From Caryophanales bacterium (GTDB taxonomy: Bacteria; Bacillota; Bacilli; Exiguobacteriales; Exiguobacteriaceae), in assembly GCA_902362975.1 (NCBI GenBank), contig CABIYO010000013.1, positions 1 through 58,625 on the forward strand: 58,625 nucleotides of DNA, in the 5' to 3' direction. The notes below the pieces were generated by a model, which worked only from the letters and a program-made list of their open reading frames with translations, searched no databases and was not told where the DNA came from. Positions 34,550-43,171 of the stretch are shown piece by piece. Position 1 is the first letter of the stretch. Each line of letters begins with the position of its first letter. The position numbers and the translations under genes are program-made.

Positions 34550-36943
34550 ATGAAAAAACGTTCCATCCGTCGAACGACACTCGCGGCTCTCATGACATCT
34601 GCCATGACAGTCAGTATCGTTCCTGCAGCTGGTGCTGCACCCCTCTCGGTTGCACCATCGCTTCCAACAACGAGCGAGCGAGCTCCGTTCGACCACAACA
34701 TCATCGATGAAGAGCGTCTCGCGACAGCTCTTGAGAAACGTGGCGTCATCAAAAAAGGATTGTCCGCATCTGAACGCATGAAAGCAGTTGATGCGTATAT
34801 CGCGAAAAAGCAAGGTGAAGCGAAAGATCCACATAAGCACGACGACAAAGTGAACGAGAAGGCTTCAAAAGCAAAAGAGAAGATACATACTCAATTCGAA
34901 AAGGAATCAAAACGAATTCTTGATAAAGCAAAAAAAGGGCAAGGGAATTACCGTAAAGGGAAACCGAACGGTCAAGTAAAAGTATCTCCTGCCCAGCAAT
35001 CTGCATACAACGGTTCGGTACGTGAAGATAAAGTACTCGTTCTCCTCGTCGAGTACAGCGACTTCAAACACAATAACATCATCCAAGAGCCGGGCTATAT
35101 GTACAGCGATAACTTCAGTAAAGAACATTACGAAAAGTATATGTTCGGTGATCAACAATTTGAACTCTTTAACGGTGAAAAGGTTCAAACGTTCAAACAA
35201 TACTATGAAGAACAATCAGGCGGAAGTTATACGGTCGATGGTGAGGTTTCGGAGTGGTTGACCGTTCCGGGAACCGCAAAAGACTATGGAGCTGACAAAG
35301 GCGATGGCGGACATGATAATGTCGGACCGGGACCACGTCAACTCGTCAAAGATGCGTTGAATGCTGCGGTCGCATCTGGAATCGATTTGAAAGAACATGA
35401 CCAATACGACCTTTACGATTTGGATGGAGACGGTGACTTCAATGAGCCGGACGGTCTCGTAGACCACTTGATGATCATCCACGCTGGGACTGGGCAAGAA
35501 GCGGGTGGCGGTGCGCTCGGTGACGATGCGGTATGGTCACATCGCTGGGTTCTTAACGGTGTTTATCCAGTAGCCAACACAGAAGCTGCAGTTCCTTACT
35601 GGGGCGGGAAAATGGCTGCATATGATTACACGATTCAACCTGAAGATGGTGCGGTCGGCGTTTTCGCACACGAGTTCGGACATGACCTCGGTCTTCCAGA
35701 TGAGTACGATACGCAGTACACAGGTCAAGGCGAACCGGTTCAATCATGGTCGATCATGAGTGGCGGTAGCTGGGCCGGTAAAGTGGCGGGTACGGAGCCA
35801 ACAAGCTTCTCACCACAAAACAAAGAATACTTCCAAAAAATCATGGGTGGAAACTGGGCAAACATCACTGAAGTCGACCTTGAAGACATCAACTCTCAAG
35901 GGTTCGTCGCACAACTCGACCAATCTGTGACGAAATCAAACAACGCAGGCATTGTCAAAGTCAACCTTCCTGATAAGAAGATTAAAGGAATCGAACCAGC
36001 TTATGGCGATCGCTACTATTACTCGACAAAAGGTGACGACATCCATACTGTGATGGCAACACCAGCTGTGAAACTTGGTGCGGACGGAGTCCTCGTATTC
36101 GATTCATTCTATGAAGTCGAATCGGACTATGATTACTTGTACATCAAAGCCCTCAGCGGTGGTCAAGAAGTCGTTCTCGATGTATTCGGTGACGACATCA
36201 ACGGTGCAAACGAAGCAGGCTACCCTGCTGAGACGACGAACGGTGCATGGGTCAACAAATCATATGACCTCTCACAATTCGCTGGACAAGATGTTCAAAT
36301 CGTCTTTGAATACGTGACAGACGGCGGTGTCGCTATGAAAGGCTTCGCAGTCGACAACTTGTCAATCAAATCAGAATCCGCAACACTCTTCGCAGATGAT
36401 GCAGAAGGCGCTGAAGCCGTGACGCTCGATGGATTCGTCTCTTCAGACGGATACGATTCAAAACCACACTACTACTACCTTGAGTGGCGTAACCACGCCG
36501 GGTCAGATATGGGTCTTCTCAACGGCCGCGGTGTGAAATACAACACAGGTCTCGTCGTGTGGTACGGTGATGACTCGTACACAGACAACTGGGTCGGTGT
36601 CCACCCTGGTGAAGGGTTCCTCGGTGTCGTCGATTCACATCCTCAAGCACTCATCGGTAACTTGAACGGTCAACAGACAGTCGCAGGTAGCACACGTTAC
36701 CAAATTGCTGATGCGGCGTTCAGTCTCGATAAGACGCTCGCTTGGTATATCGATTCACCGAGTCGTGGTGTGTACGATTACAAAGCACAGCCTGGCGTGA
36801 AGCAGTTCAATGATGCAAATTCTTACATTAACTCGCTCATTCCAGATGCAGGACGCAAACTTCCGCAATACGGTCTCGTCATTGACGTAGTCGGTGAAGC
36901 GAAAGACAACTCTGCAGGTGCCGTTTGGATCCGTACAAAATAA
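34550..36943 (+). CDS. ina: Immune inhibitor A family secreted metalloprotease
   Basis: A 797-residue M6 protease. The Sec signal peptide begins [20 protein letters not shown] and ends at an A-G-A-A-P region. A pro-segment rich in Lys/Glu runs to about residue 155. The zinc motif H374-E-F-G-H378-D-L-G-L-P-D-E-Y is intact. A jelly-roll-like domain with Y-L-Y-I-K-A lies between 500 and 610. M6 proteases of this type degrade host proteins such as antibacterial peptides, or serve nutrition. AGGAGG at the start and a terminator at the end make it a single-gene unit. Confidence 0.93.
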   Translation: MKKRSIRRTTLAALMTSAMTVSIVPAAGAAPLSVAPSLPTTSERAPFDHNIIDEERLATALEKRGVIKKGLSASERMKAVDAYIAKKQGEAKDPHKHDDKVNEKASKAKEKIHTQFEKESKRILDKAKKGQGNYRKGKPNGQVKVSPAQQSAYNGSVREDKVLVLLVEYSDFKHNNIIQEPGYMYSDNFSKEHYEKYMFGDQQFELFNGEKVQTFKQYYEEQSGGSYTVDGEVSEWLTVPGTAKDYGADKGDGGHDNVGPGPRQLVKDALNAAVASGIDLKEHDQYDLYDLDGDGDFNEPDGLVDHLMIIHAGTGQEAGGGALGDDAVWSHRWVLNGVYPVANTEAAVPYWGGKMAAYDYTIQPEDGAVGVFAHEFGHDLGLPDEYDTQYTGQGEPVQSWSIMSGGSWAGKVAGTEPTSFSPQNKEYFQKIMGGNWANITEVDLEDINSQGFVAQLDQSVTKSNNAGIVKVNLPDKKIKGIEPAYGDRYYYSTKGDDIHTVMATPAVKLGADGVLVFDSFYEVESDYDYLYIKALSGGQEVVLDVFGDDINGANEAGYPAETTNGAWVNKSYDLSQFAGQDVQIVFEYVTDGGVAMKGFAVDNLSIKSESATLFADDAEGAEAVTLDGFVSSDGYDSKPHYYYLEWRNHAGSDMGLLNGRGVKYNTGLVVWYGDDSYTDNWVGVHPGEGFLGVVDSHPQALIGNLNGQQTVAGSTRYQIADAAFSLDKTLAWYIDSPSRGVYDYKAQPGVKQFNDANSYINSLIPDAGRKLPQYGLVIDVVGEAKDNSAGAVWIRTK

Positions 36944-36956
36944 ACATGTAGCATTC

Positions 36957-36991
36957 GACCTCCAGTCTTCCTCTATCGAAGATTGGAGGTC
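36957..36991 (+). terminator. Terminator of the immune inhibitor A gene
   Basis: GACCTCCAGTCTTC pairs with GAAGATTGGAGGTC (one wobble) around CTCTATC, followed by TTATTATT. Confidence 0.8.
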
Positions 36992-37009
36992 TTATTATTC
37001 TAAAAAAGC

Positions 37010-37038
37010 TTGAAAATGACGAATAATCTGTGTAACAT
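37010..37038 (+). promoter_or_regulatory. Promoter of the tRNA-Thr gene
   Basis: TTGAAA and TAACAT are spaced by exactly 17 bases, 12 bases before the tRNA 5' end. Confidence 0.6.
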
Positions 37039-37050
37039 AGTTGGTGTAAC

Positions 37051-37121
37051 GCCTCTGTAGGTTAGTGGCAGACCTCAGCAATGGTAATGCTGCAGCACGA
37101 GTTCGATTCTCGTCGGAGGCA
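37051..37121 (+). tRNA. tRNA-Thr (anticodon GGT)
   Basis: A 71-base cloverleaf. The acceptor stem is GCCTCTG/CGGAGGC, and the D arm GGTT-AGTGGCA-GACC has A14, G15, GG and A21. The anticodon arm is CAGCA-ATGGTAA-TGCTG (anticodon GGT). The variable loop has 4 bases with C48 pairing G15, the T arm is ACGAG-TTCGATT-CTCGT, and the discriminator is A. G1-C72, C2-G71 and the GGT anticodon are threonine identity elements. CCA is not encoded. It stands alone with its own promoter and a terminator, and position 26 is T. Confidence 0.85.
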
Positions 37122-37149
37122 TCAGAAATATCGCTTAACGAAGCGGTTT

Positions 37150-37188
37150 AGAGCACTTCCTGTTTATGACAGGAGGTGCTCTCTTTTT
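37150..37188 (+). terminator. Terminator of the tRNA-Thr gene
   Basis: AGAGCACTTCCTG/CAGGAGGTGCTCT stem (one wobble) around TTTATGA, then CTTTTT. Confidence 0.85.
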
Positions 37189-37448
37189 GGTGTGGAACAG
37201 AAATGGCACAGTTTTCGTTTTTTCGTGTCGTGAGCGCGCGTTTGTCGAATCGGTTTTTATTTTGTCGAACGATTGCACTTCACAGGGAGTTTTCACGAGC
37301 ACTTTGTAATATAGAAGAAGTTTTTTTAATTTTACAGTGTTCGCATAAGTGGACCCTCTACCTCCCTCCTCACCTTGACATCATTTCCGTTCCTCTATAA
37401 ACTTGAAAAGTTGAAATCATTGAATAGTTAGAGGAAGGAGCATGATTC
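37189..37448 (+). other. 260-base gap with promoter for the next gene
   Basis: No gene supported here. An open frame across it (37176-37400) has no ribosome site and improbable composition. TTGACA at about 37376 with TATAAA 15 bases downstream is the best promoter candidate for the queuosine-precursor transporter gene. I looked for a preQ1 riboswitch and did not see one. A TTCCTCTA/TAGAGGAA repeat brackets the leader and could cover the ribosome site. Confidence 0.4.
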
Positions 37449-38144
37449 ATGCTAAACGAATGGTTATGGATTCCTTCTGCCATCCTTACACTCGGACTAC
37501 TCGTCCTCAGTTACAAGTTATTCGGACGAGTCGGCTTATATGCTTGGATTGCGATGGCTTCGGTCGTTGCAAACATTCAAGTCACGCAACAGATTGTAAT
37601 TGGCGGATACATTTTCACGCTCGGTAACATCGTTTACGGTTCGCTCTACTTGGCAACCGATATTTTGAACGAAAAACATGGGCGAGCTGCTGCCCGTAAA
37701 GGCGTATGGCTCGGATTTTTCATCTTGATCGTCTCAACGGTACTCATGCAATACGCACTGTTATATGAGCCGTTTGAAGAGGCACTGTTCATGCACGAAA
37801 GCTTCGAGGCCCTCTTCTCGATGCTGCCATTGATCACATTCGGTAGCCTTGCCGCCTATTTGGTCTCTCAATTGTTCGATGTCTTCGTCTATTCGAAGAT
37901 TCGTGCAAAAACGGGTGAGAAGAAGCTTTGGCTCCGTACGACGGGTTCGACCGTCTTATCACAACTGATTGATACGTTCACGTTCTGCATCATCGCATTC
38001 TGGGGAATGGAATGGGACATTTGGTGGAACATCTTTATCACGACATACGTGGCCAAATTTGTGATCGCGTGGATGGCGACACCGTTCATGTATTACGCAA
38101 AACGGACAAATCCACAAGACGAAACCGAACAGGACGCCGCATAA
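37449..38144 (+). CDS. Queuosine precursor transporter family protein (YhhQ/YpdP-like)
   Basis: A 231-residue membrane protein with six helices. It shows family hallmarks G-N-I-V-Y-G-S-L-Y-L-A-T-D-I-L-N-E, F-D-V-F-V-Y-S-K-I and a T-G-S-T-V-L-S-Q-L-I-D-T segment. YhhQ imports 7-cyano-7-deazaguanine or related precursors for queuosine in tRNA. AGGAAGGAG lies upstream of the ATG at 37449. Substrate by family only; no queuosine biosynthesis genes are near. Confidence 0.85.
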   Translation: MLNEWLWIPSAILTLGLLVLSYKLFGRVGLYAWIAMASVVANIQVTQQIVIGGYIFTLGNIVYGSLYLATDILNEKHGRAAARKGVWLGFFILIVSTVLMQYALLYEPFEEALFMHESFEALFSMLPLITFGSLAAYLVSQLFDVFVYSKIRAKTGEKKLWLRTTGSTVLSQLIDTFTFCIIAFWGMEWDIWWNIFITTYVAKFVIAWMATPFMYYAKRTNPQDETEQDAA

Positions 38145-38145
38145 G

Positions 38146-38180
38146 AAAAGCCATAACTTCAAGGTGAAGTTATGGCTTTT
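38146..38180. terminator. Bidirectional terminator after the YhhQ-like gene
   Basis: A perfect 15-base stem AAAAGCCATAACTTC with loop AAGGT; T-runs flank it on both strands, so it also serves the convergent gene at 38182. Confidence 0.9.
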
Positions 38181-38181
38181 C

Positions 38182-38427
38182 TTATGGTCGTTCAATCTGG
38201 ATACGCACAGCATACGGACGGGCTTCTTCAATCGACGCCGACTCTCGACAGACGGTAATCGCTTTGAACGCATCAATGGCGACCGCCTCGATGGTATAAT
38301 CGTTCGTTTCGACTTCAAGAATGGTATAAGCAGGTAGGCGCTCGAGTTTAACCCACTCCCCGTTACGTTTTTTTTTCATAGATGACTGGTGATTGAATCG
38401 AGTAACGTCGGAGTAAATCATGGACAT
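38182..38427 (-). CDS. Small protein under a CcpA-type promoter
   Basis: An 81-residue soluble protein with basic start (S-M-K-K-K-R-N-G) and beta-rich remainder. It has a single cysteine (T-V-C-R-E-S) and ends in R-I-Q-I-E-R-P. The ribosome site GGAGGAGATCAG lies upstream. A strong promoter (TTTACA-N17-TATAAT, 38463-38491) carries a perfect cre in its spacer, so it should be repressed by CcpA when sugar is plentiful. I recognise no family. Confidence 0.6.
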   Translation of the reverse strand: MSMIYSDVTRFNHQSSMKKKRNGEWVKLERLPAYTILEVETNDYTIEAVAIDAFKAITVCRESASIEEARPYAVRIQIERP

Positions 38428-38462
38428 TCATCTGATCTCCTCCCTATTCAAATCGTACACCC

Positions 38463-38491
38463 ATTATAGAAAGCGTTTTCACTTTTGTAAA
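38463..38491 (-). promoter_or_regulatory. Promoter with cre site in the spacer
   Basis: TTTACA (38486-38491) and TATAAT (38463-38468) with a 17-base spacer. AGAAAGCGTTTTCA (38468-38481) fits the cre consensus WGWAARCGYTWWCW at all positions and covers the spacer, so CcpA binding should exclude RNA polymerase. Confidence 0.65.
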
Positions 38492-38578
38492 GTGAGTACA
38501 CCTTAATTTTATACAATTTTCCACTTCATTTTGAATTCAATTTTACCGATAAAAGAAGTAAAGAAATGGGGTGAATTG

Positions 38579-38935
38579 ATGCGTTATCGCCGACAGGAGA
38601 CGTTCCGCTATATCCTACCGAATCCCCGTACCATCTCTTATCGACTTGTTTGGGAAGAAAAAGAGCTTTATGACGGGGAAGGACTGCTCCTCAATGTGAG
38701 TTCTCATGGATTAAAATTGCGTTCGGACTATCTCTTCCCACTCTCTGAGGATTTACAGGTCCATTTTCTTTTCGACCTCGTTCCGACGCTTCAACCGATC
38801 GAACTCATGGGACACGTCAGACACCGTGGCCAAACGGGCTCACTTTATGATTATGGAATCATGCTTGATGTGAAGGATGACGAAACTCAGCAACTCGTCA
38901 CGATGATTAAAACGTATGCACGTGAAAGTAAATGA
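38579..38935 (+). CDS. PilZ-domain protein
   Basis: A 118-residue single-domain protein with the PilZ pattern. An arginine pair R-R-Q-E-T-F-R at the N-terminus is in the position of RxxxR, and N39-V-S41-S-H-G44 matches (D/N)xSxxG. PilZ proteins bind c-di-GMP and act on motility or envelope targets. The spacing of the arginines is R-x4-R, one longer than the consensus, so binding is likely but not certain. I start at 38579 with GGGGTG upstream. It could be the receptor for signalling in which the degenerate GGDEF protein at 16.3 kb also takes part; that is speculation. Confidence 0.7.
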   Translation: MRYRRQETFRYILPNPRTISYRLVWEEKELYDGEGLLLNVSSHGLKLRSDYLFPLSEDLQVHFLFDLVPTLQPIELMGHVRHRGQTGSLYDYGIMLDVKDDETQQLVTMIKTYARESK

Positions 38936-39019
38936 GGACATGCGCCATGCATCTTCTCATTTTTTCGTGTCTCCAAAAGAGGGTATACTACAACTATCAA
39001 CCATTGACGAGGTGTTTGT

Positions 39020-39661
39020 ATGACAAGAAAATTCCTATTGATACCGTGGTGCCTGGCAATCGCATTTGCCCTCATCGGTCCAAACGTCCCGTTCGACGGA
39101 CGCTTCCTTCTCGATTTTGTGACATATAATACCGAGGCGTACGAGGGCTATTCTCTCTCGCTCTTTGGTATCCTAGGGGTGTTTCCCTTGGCGATGTTCC
39201 CACTTCTTTGGTCAGAGGTGAATCAGCTCAAACCGAATCCACTCATCGCCGCCGTCAGTAGTTTTTTCATTGGTGGTTTTCTGCTCGCTCCTTATTTGGC
39301 TTTTGCGAGACAATCGCCTTACCCGACCCCGGTCAAACCACTTCCGACTCGCATCCTCGGCGTCGTACTTTTACTTGTGACGATTGGGTTGTTCATCGCT
39401 GCAGCCAATACTGGAAATGTTGCAGAATATTTGTCATATGTGGAGAACAATCAATTTGTTCGAACGATGACCGTTGATTTCTTTTTGTTGGCATTCATTC
39501 AAATCACACTAATGAATCGTGACGCGAAACGCTATAAGATGAGCTTATGGCCACTCCCCTATATCCCGTTGTTCGGTCTCATTTTTTGGCTCATAATTCG
39601 TCATCAAAAACCGTTTAATGAGGCACCACCGAAGCGTGAACGGGCTGAAATGAAACATTGA
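39020..39661 (+). CDS. Multi-pass membrane protein of unknown function
   Basis: A 213-residue protein with about six membrane helices. It has an N-terminal helix, an F-D-G-R-F-L-L-D-F loop, a helix with G-I-L-G-V-F-P-L-A-M-F, further helices around 80-100, 120-140, 160-175 and 185-205, and a charged tail (P-P-K-R-E-R-A-E-M-K-H). GAGGTG precedes the ATG by about 6 bases. I recognise no named family. It probably starts its own transcript; 63 bases separate it from the next gene. Confidence 0.6.
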   Translation: MTRKFLLIPWCLAIAFALIGPNVPFDGRFLLDFVTYNTEAYEGYSLSLFGILGVFPLAMFPLLWSEVNQLKPNPLIAAVSSFFIGGFLLAPYLAFARQSPYPTPVKPLPTRILGVVLLLVTIGLFIAAANTGNVAEYLSYVENNQFVRTMTVDFFLLAFIQITLMNRDAKRYKMSLWPLPYIPLFGLIFWLIIRHQKPFNEAPPKRERAEMKH

Positions 39662-39724
39662 GTACCCGCTTTTCATGAGAAACAGCTATACTAGAAATTA
39701 GCTTTTAATGAAGGAGACCATCCC

Positions 39725-39997
39725 ATGCGTTATTTCCAAGTCACCTCTTACGTGACTGTCAAGAATGAAGAACTCGAATTCAATGAATATGTAAAAGTGC
39801 CAAACCAAAAGGTCGATCAGTTTTTGAAAGACACACTTGAACTCGATTTATACGATGACCAAGTGACATTGCGCGAGTGTGTTGTCGCAAAAGGGAAATG
39901 GGAATGCCCGGTCGGTGATTTTGTCATCACGGAACATATGAACGAGAAAGCATTCAATCGGCTACAAAACAGCCGCTCTGTAAAATCAACATCATAA
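39725..39997 (+). CDS. Hypothetical protein
   Basis: A 90-residue soluble protein with beta-like N-terminus (R-Y-F-Q-V-T-S-Y-V-T-V) and two cysteines 12 residues apart (R-E-C-V-V and W-E-C-P-V). GAAGGAGACC precedes the ATG. A terminator follows 14 bases after the stop. No family recognised. Confidence 0.55.
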   Translation: MRYFQVTSYVTVKNEELEFNEYVKVPNQKVDQFLKDTLELDLYDDQVTLRECVVAKGKWECPVGDFVITEHMNEKAFNRLQNSRSVKSTS

Positions 39998-40010
39998 ACC
40001 AACTCAAAAA

Positions 40011-40041
40011 GATCCTGCTAGCCCATTTTGCTAGCAGGATC
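40011..40041. terminator. Bidirectional terminator
   Basis: A perfect 12-base stem GATCCTGCTAGC with a 7-base loop. On the minus strand it is followed by TTTTTGAG and would end the transcript carrying the acidic peptide gene; on the plus strand by ATTTG. Confidence 0.85.
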
Positions 40042-40059
40042 ATTTGACTGTTACACGAT

Positions 40060-40188
40060 TTACTCGTTCGATTCTTCCTCTGGATCAGGGTCAGGGTGCT
40101 GTGTCGGAGCCGGTTTTTTCGCCGGATCCGACTCGTCATCCGGTAGCGGATCCGGGTGAACCCCTGGTTGTGATTCGTCACGCTTCAT
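40060..40188 (-). CDS. 42-residue acidic proline-rich peptide downstream of the Ca-type ATPase
   Basis: ATG at 40186-40188 has AAGGAGGG 5 bases upstream. The product is 42 residues with repeated H-P-D-P / D-P-D-P units (G-V-H-P-D-P-L-P-D-D-E-S-D-P, then Q-H-P-D-P-D-P-E-E-E-S-N-E): about a third Asp/Glu and a quarter proline, and no hydrophobic segment. It lies 60 bases downstream of the P-type ATPase gene on the same strand and before a terminator. It is presumably disordered; cation binding is imaginable but unproven. Confidence 0.6.
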   Translation of the reverse strand: MKRDESQPGVHPDPLPDDESDPAKKPAPTQHPDPDPEEESNE

Positions 40189-40248
40189 CGTATCCCTCCT
40201 TCGTGTTTACTCCACTTGTTTATCCTTTTTTCGCATGAACGAAACGTA

Positions 40249-42912
40249 TCAGTGAATATTCCGATTGCCGATGACACGTCTGGAAATCGCCTTCTCAATT
40301 TCAACAATGATAAAGACGACGGCACCAAATGCCACAGGATAAATCCAATCTTCCCACGTTAATGAAGCGGTACCGAATAACGTGTGCATAAACGGTACGT
40401 ACGTGATGAACAATTGTAGGGCAATGAGTAAAGCCGATACGAGAAACGCAATCTTATTGTCAAAGAAATGACGGTTGAATGCAGGTGCCAACTCCGTACG
40501 GCAGTTGTATAAGTGGAAGAGCTGGGCCATGACGATGGCATTCAAGGTAATCGTTTGTAATTTATCGGTCGAGTAGTCGAAATCCCCGAGCATATAGTTG
40601 ATCCATAAACTACCGCCCCCGATAATGATCGAAACGAAGATGACGCGGAAAATATAGTATCGGCTGAGTAACGGCACATTGGCCGGACGAGGTGGTCGTT
40701 TCATCGTACTCTCTTCGAGCGGCTCGAAAGCGATCGCTAAGGAGAGAGTAATCGCGACGACCATGTTGACCCATAAAATCTGCACAGGACTGAGCGGCGC
40801 GGCTGCTCCGAGCAAGATACTCATTGCCACAAGCAACGCTTGACCTCCGTTTGTCGGAAGCAAGAAGAGAATGGTTTTCTTCAAGTTATCATACACCCGT
40901 CGTCCTTCTCGAACGGCGTTATAGATCGTTTTGAAGTTGTCATCAACAAGAATCATCTGAGATGCTTCTTTCGCTACTTCCGTCCCTTTAATTCCCATTG
41001 CTATACCAATGTCAGCACGTTTTAAGGCAGGCGCGTCGTTCACACCATCTCCAGTCATCGCTGTGATTAGACCGTTCTCTTGCAATCCTTTGACGAGACG
41101 AAGCTTGTCGTTAGGGCTGGTCCGTGCGAATACATCGTTATGAACGGACGCCTCTTTAATTTCTTCATCTGTCATATCTGTCAATTCACGACCTTCGAGC
41201 GCGCCTTCCACTTCCATGCCTAGTTCTTTTGCAATCGCGACAGCGGTATCTTTATGGTCTCCCGTGATCATTTTAATTCGAATCCCAGCATCACGACACG
41301 CGGCGACCGCCTCGATGGCCTCTGGTCGAGGTGGATCGACGATTCCGAACAAACCGAGGAAAGTCAGACCATCTTCAACATCTTCATGGTCGATTGACAC
41401 TTTTGAACTGTCGACACGTTTCAAGCCGGCACCGAGAACGCGTTGACCACGGTCTGCGATCTCTTTTCGTTTTTCATCCCAATAGTCTTGTTTAAAGTCT
41501 TCAGACGACACCATATCAAAGAGTCGGTCCGGGGCACCTTTGACGAAAATCATTCGCTCTCCTTTGTAATCGACGAGCGTCGCCATGTATTTATATTCAG
41601 AATCGAACGGGATCTTCGAAATGACTTTTAAACGTTCGATCGGGCGCTCTGCTTTCTCAGCCACGGTCAACAGACAAGCCTCCGTTGGATCACCGTTTAT
41701 GACCCAGTTCCCGTCTTCTTCATACAACTGCGCATCGTTACAAGTTTTCCCAACGGTTAACAGGTCGATCATCGACTCGTCATCGTCTAAATCAAACGGT
41801 TGACCATTCAATTCCAGATTTCCATTTGGAGCATATCCGCTACCGGAGACTTCGATATCATGCTTCGCCGTCACGATTTGTTTGACGGTCATCTCATTTT
41901 TTGTCAATGTACCCGTCTTATCCGTACAAATGACAGATACAGCACCTAACGTCTCGACAGATGGTAGACTTCGGACAATCGCTTTTTGTTCGGCCATATT
42001 TCGGACACCGAGCGCCAAAATGATGGAGATGACGGCAGGCAATCCTTCAGGAATTGCCGCAACGGCAAGACCGATTGTCGTCAGCATCAATTCGACCGGT
42101 TCATACTCTCGTAAAAAGTAGCCGAACGCATAAATCACGACGGAGATGATCAAGATGGCGATGGACACCGTTTGACCAAACTTGGTCGTCTGGCGAATCA
42201 GAGGGGTTTTGACGGTCTGGACTTCTGAAATCGAAGCATTGATTTGGCCGAGCTCCGTCCCTTCACCGATGGCCGTCACGATAGCTTTTGCACTTCCCGT
42301 CACGACACTCGTTCCCGAGTACACCATGTTTTTCCGGTCGGCCAACACCGCGTCTTCTTTCACGACGTCTGGTTTTTTCTCGACAGTCGTCGCTTCTCCG
42401 GTTAACGCCGATTCCTCAACTTTAAATTTTTCAGCTTGAACGACACGGGCATCGGCCGGTACTTTATCTCCGGCAGCAAGCACAAGCACATCCCCGACGA
42501 CTAGGTCACTTGAATCAATCTCAGATTGCTTGCCGTTTCGAATGACAATCGCCTTTGTTTCTAATAATTTTTTGATTCCTTCGAGCGCTTCTTCTGCCTT
42601 ATTCTCTTGAAGGTATCCGACGACGCCGATAATCGTTACGACTAGCACAATGACGATTGTGTCAATGTACTCTCCTAAGAATCCTGTGACGACGGCAGCC
42701 GCTAATAAGACGTACACGAGCACATCATTGAATTGTCTTAGAAATTTGATGATTTCAGGGGTTTTTTCTTTCTCCGGCAACACGTTTTTTCCGAATTCTT
42801 CTTGACGTCTTGTGACACTTTCTGTTGTCAGACCTGATTCAAGATCAGTCTCCAGATGGGTTCGAACCTCATCTACTTCGAGCGCATGCCACGGTCTGTC
42901 TTCGTTTTGCAT
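40249..42912 (-). CDS. Calcium-type P-type ATPase
   Basis: An 887-residue P2-type cation ATPase. Visible are the TGEA actuator loop at 171-174, the ion-site helix P-E-G-L-P at 288-292, the phosphorylation site D331-K-T-G-T-L-T, and the hinge T-G-D-G-V-N-D-A-P. Ten membrane helices are expected. The P-E-G-L-P motif and overall layout resemble SERCA-type pumps such as B. subtilis YloB, so Ca2+ export is likely. A cation-ATPase N-terminal domain is present. The gene probably continues into the small acidic peptide gene. Confidence 0.9.
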   Translation of the reverse strand: MQNEDRPWHALEVDEVRTHLETDLESGLTTESVTRRQEEFGKNVLPEKEKTPEIIKFLRQFNDVLVYVLLAAAVVTGFLGEYIDTIVIVLVVTIIGVVGYLQENKAEEALEGIKKLLETKAIVIRNGKQSEIDSSDLVVGDVLVLAAGDKVPADARVVQAEKFKVEESALTGEATTVEKKPDVVKEDAVLADRKNMVYSGTSVVTGSAKAIVTAIGEGTELGQINASISEVQTVKTPLIRQTTKFGQTVSIAILIISVVIYAFGYFLREYEPVELMLTTIGLAVAAIPEGLPAVISIILALGVRNMAEQKAIVRSLPSVETLGAVSVICTDKTGTLTKNEMTVKQIVTAKHDIEVSGSGYAPNGNLELNGQPFDLDDDESMIDLLTVGKTCNDAQLYEEDGNWVINGDPTEACLLTVAEKAERPIERLKVISKIPFDSEYKYMATLVDYKGERMIFVKGAPDRLFDMVSSEDFKQDYWDEKRKEIADRGQRVLGAGLKRVDSSKVSIDHEDVEDGLTFLGLFGIVDPPRPEAIEAVAACRDAGIRIKMITGDHKDTAVAIAKELGMEVEGALEGRELTDMTDEEIKEASVHNDVFARTSPNDKLRLVKGLQENGLITAMTGDGVNDAPALKRADIGIAMGIKGTEVAKEASQMILVDDNFKTIYNAVREGRRVYDNLKKTILFLLPTNGGQALLVAMSILLGAAAPLSPVQILWVNMVVAITLSLAIAFEPLEESTMKRPPRPANVPLLSRYYIFRVIFVSIIIGGGSLWINYMLGDFDYSTDKLQTITLNAIVMAQLFHLYNCRTELAPAFNRHFFDNKIAFLVSALLIALQLFITYVPFMHTLFGTASLTWEDWIYPVAFGAVVFIIVEIEKAISRRVIGNRNIH

Positions 42913-43019
42913 GATTCATCCTCCTCGACCAATACTTTTTGAAAAGTCTTTCCCCTATCTGTTCCCAATCTCGTGCGGCTCTACACGTACAAACTTGTAG
43001 AATTGATGTCATTTTTCGA

Positions 43020-43033
43020 AGAGAACGCTTTCA
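43020..43033. promoter_or_regulatory. cre-like site between ATPase and PTS IIC-like genes
   Basis: AGAGAACGCTTTCA, one mismatch to the cre consensus on the opposite strand. It lies about 140 bases upstream of the PTS IIC-like gene and 108 upstream of the ATPase start. Weak support for CcpA control. Confidence 0.3.
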
Positions 43034-43171
43034 TGATTCCAAATTTCTAATTGTAACCGGTATCATTATTCAATTTTGATTTTTCTTTTGAATATGACTT
43101 TACAGAAGTCTTTCTATGCAGGAATATAGAATAAATTATGAATAAATAGAGATAGAAAGAAGGAAGAGTTA

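Noticed and set aside
37176..37400. 74-residue open frame after the tRNA
   Set aside because: It starts with a GTG inside the tRNA terminator and has unusual composition and no ribosome site.
37189..37448. preQ1 riboswitch before the YhhQ-like transporter
   Set aside because: No pseudoknot-compatible A-rich tail next to a short C-containing hairpin was found.
39954..40181. 75-residue minus-strand open frame overlapping the acidic peptide gene
   Set aside because: It lies in another frame of the well-supported acidic peptide gene, passes through a strong terminator and has no ribosome site.
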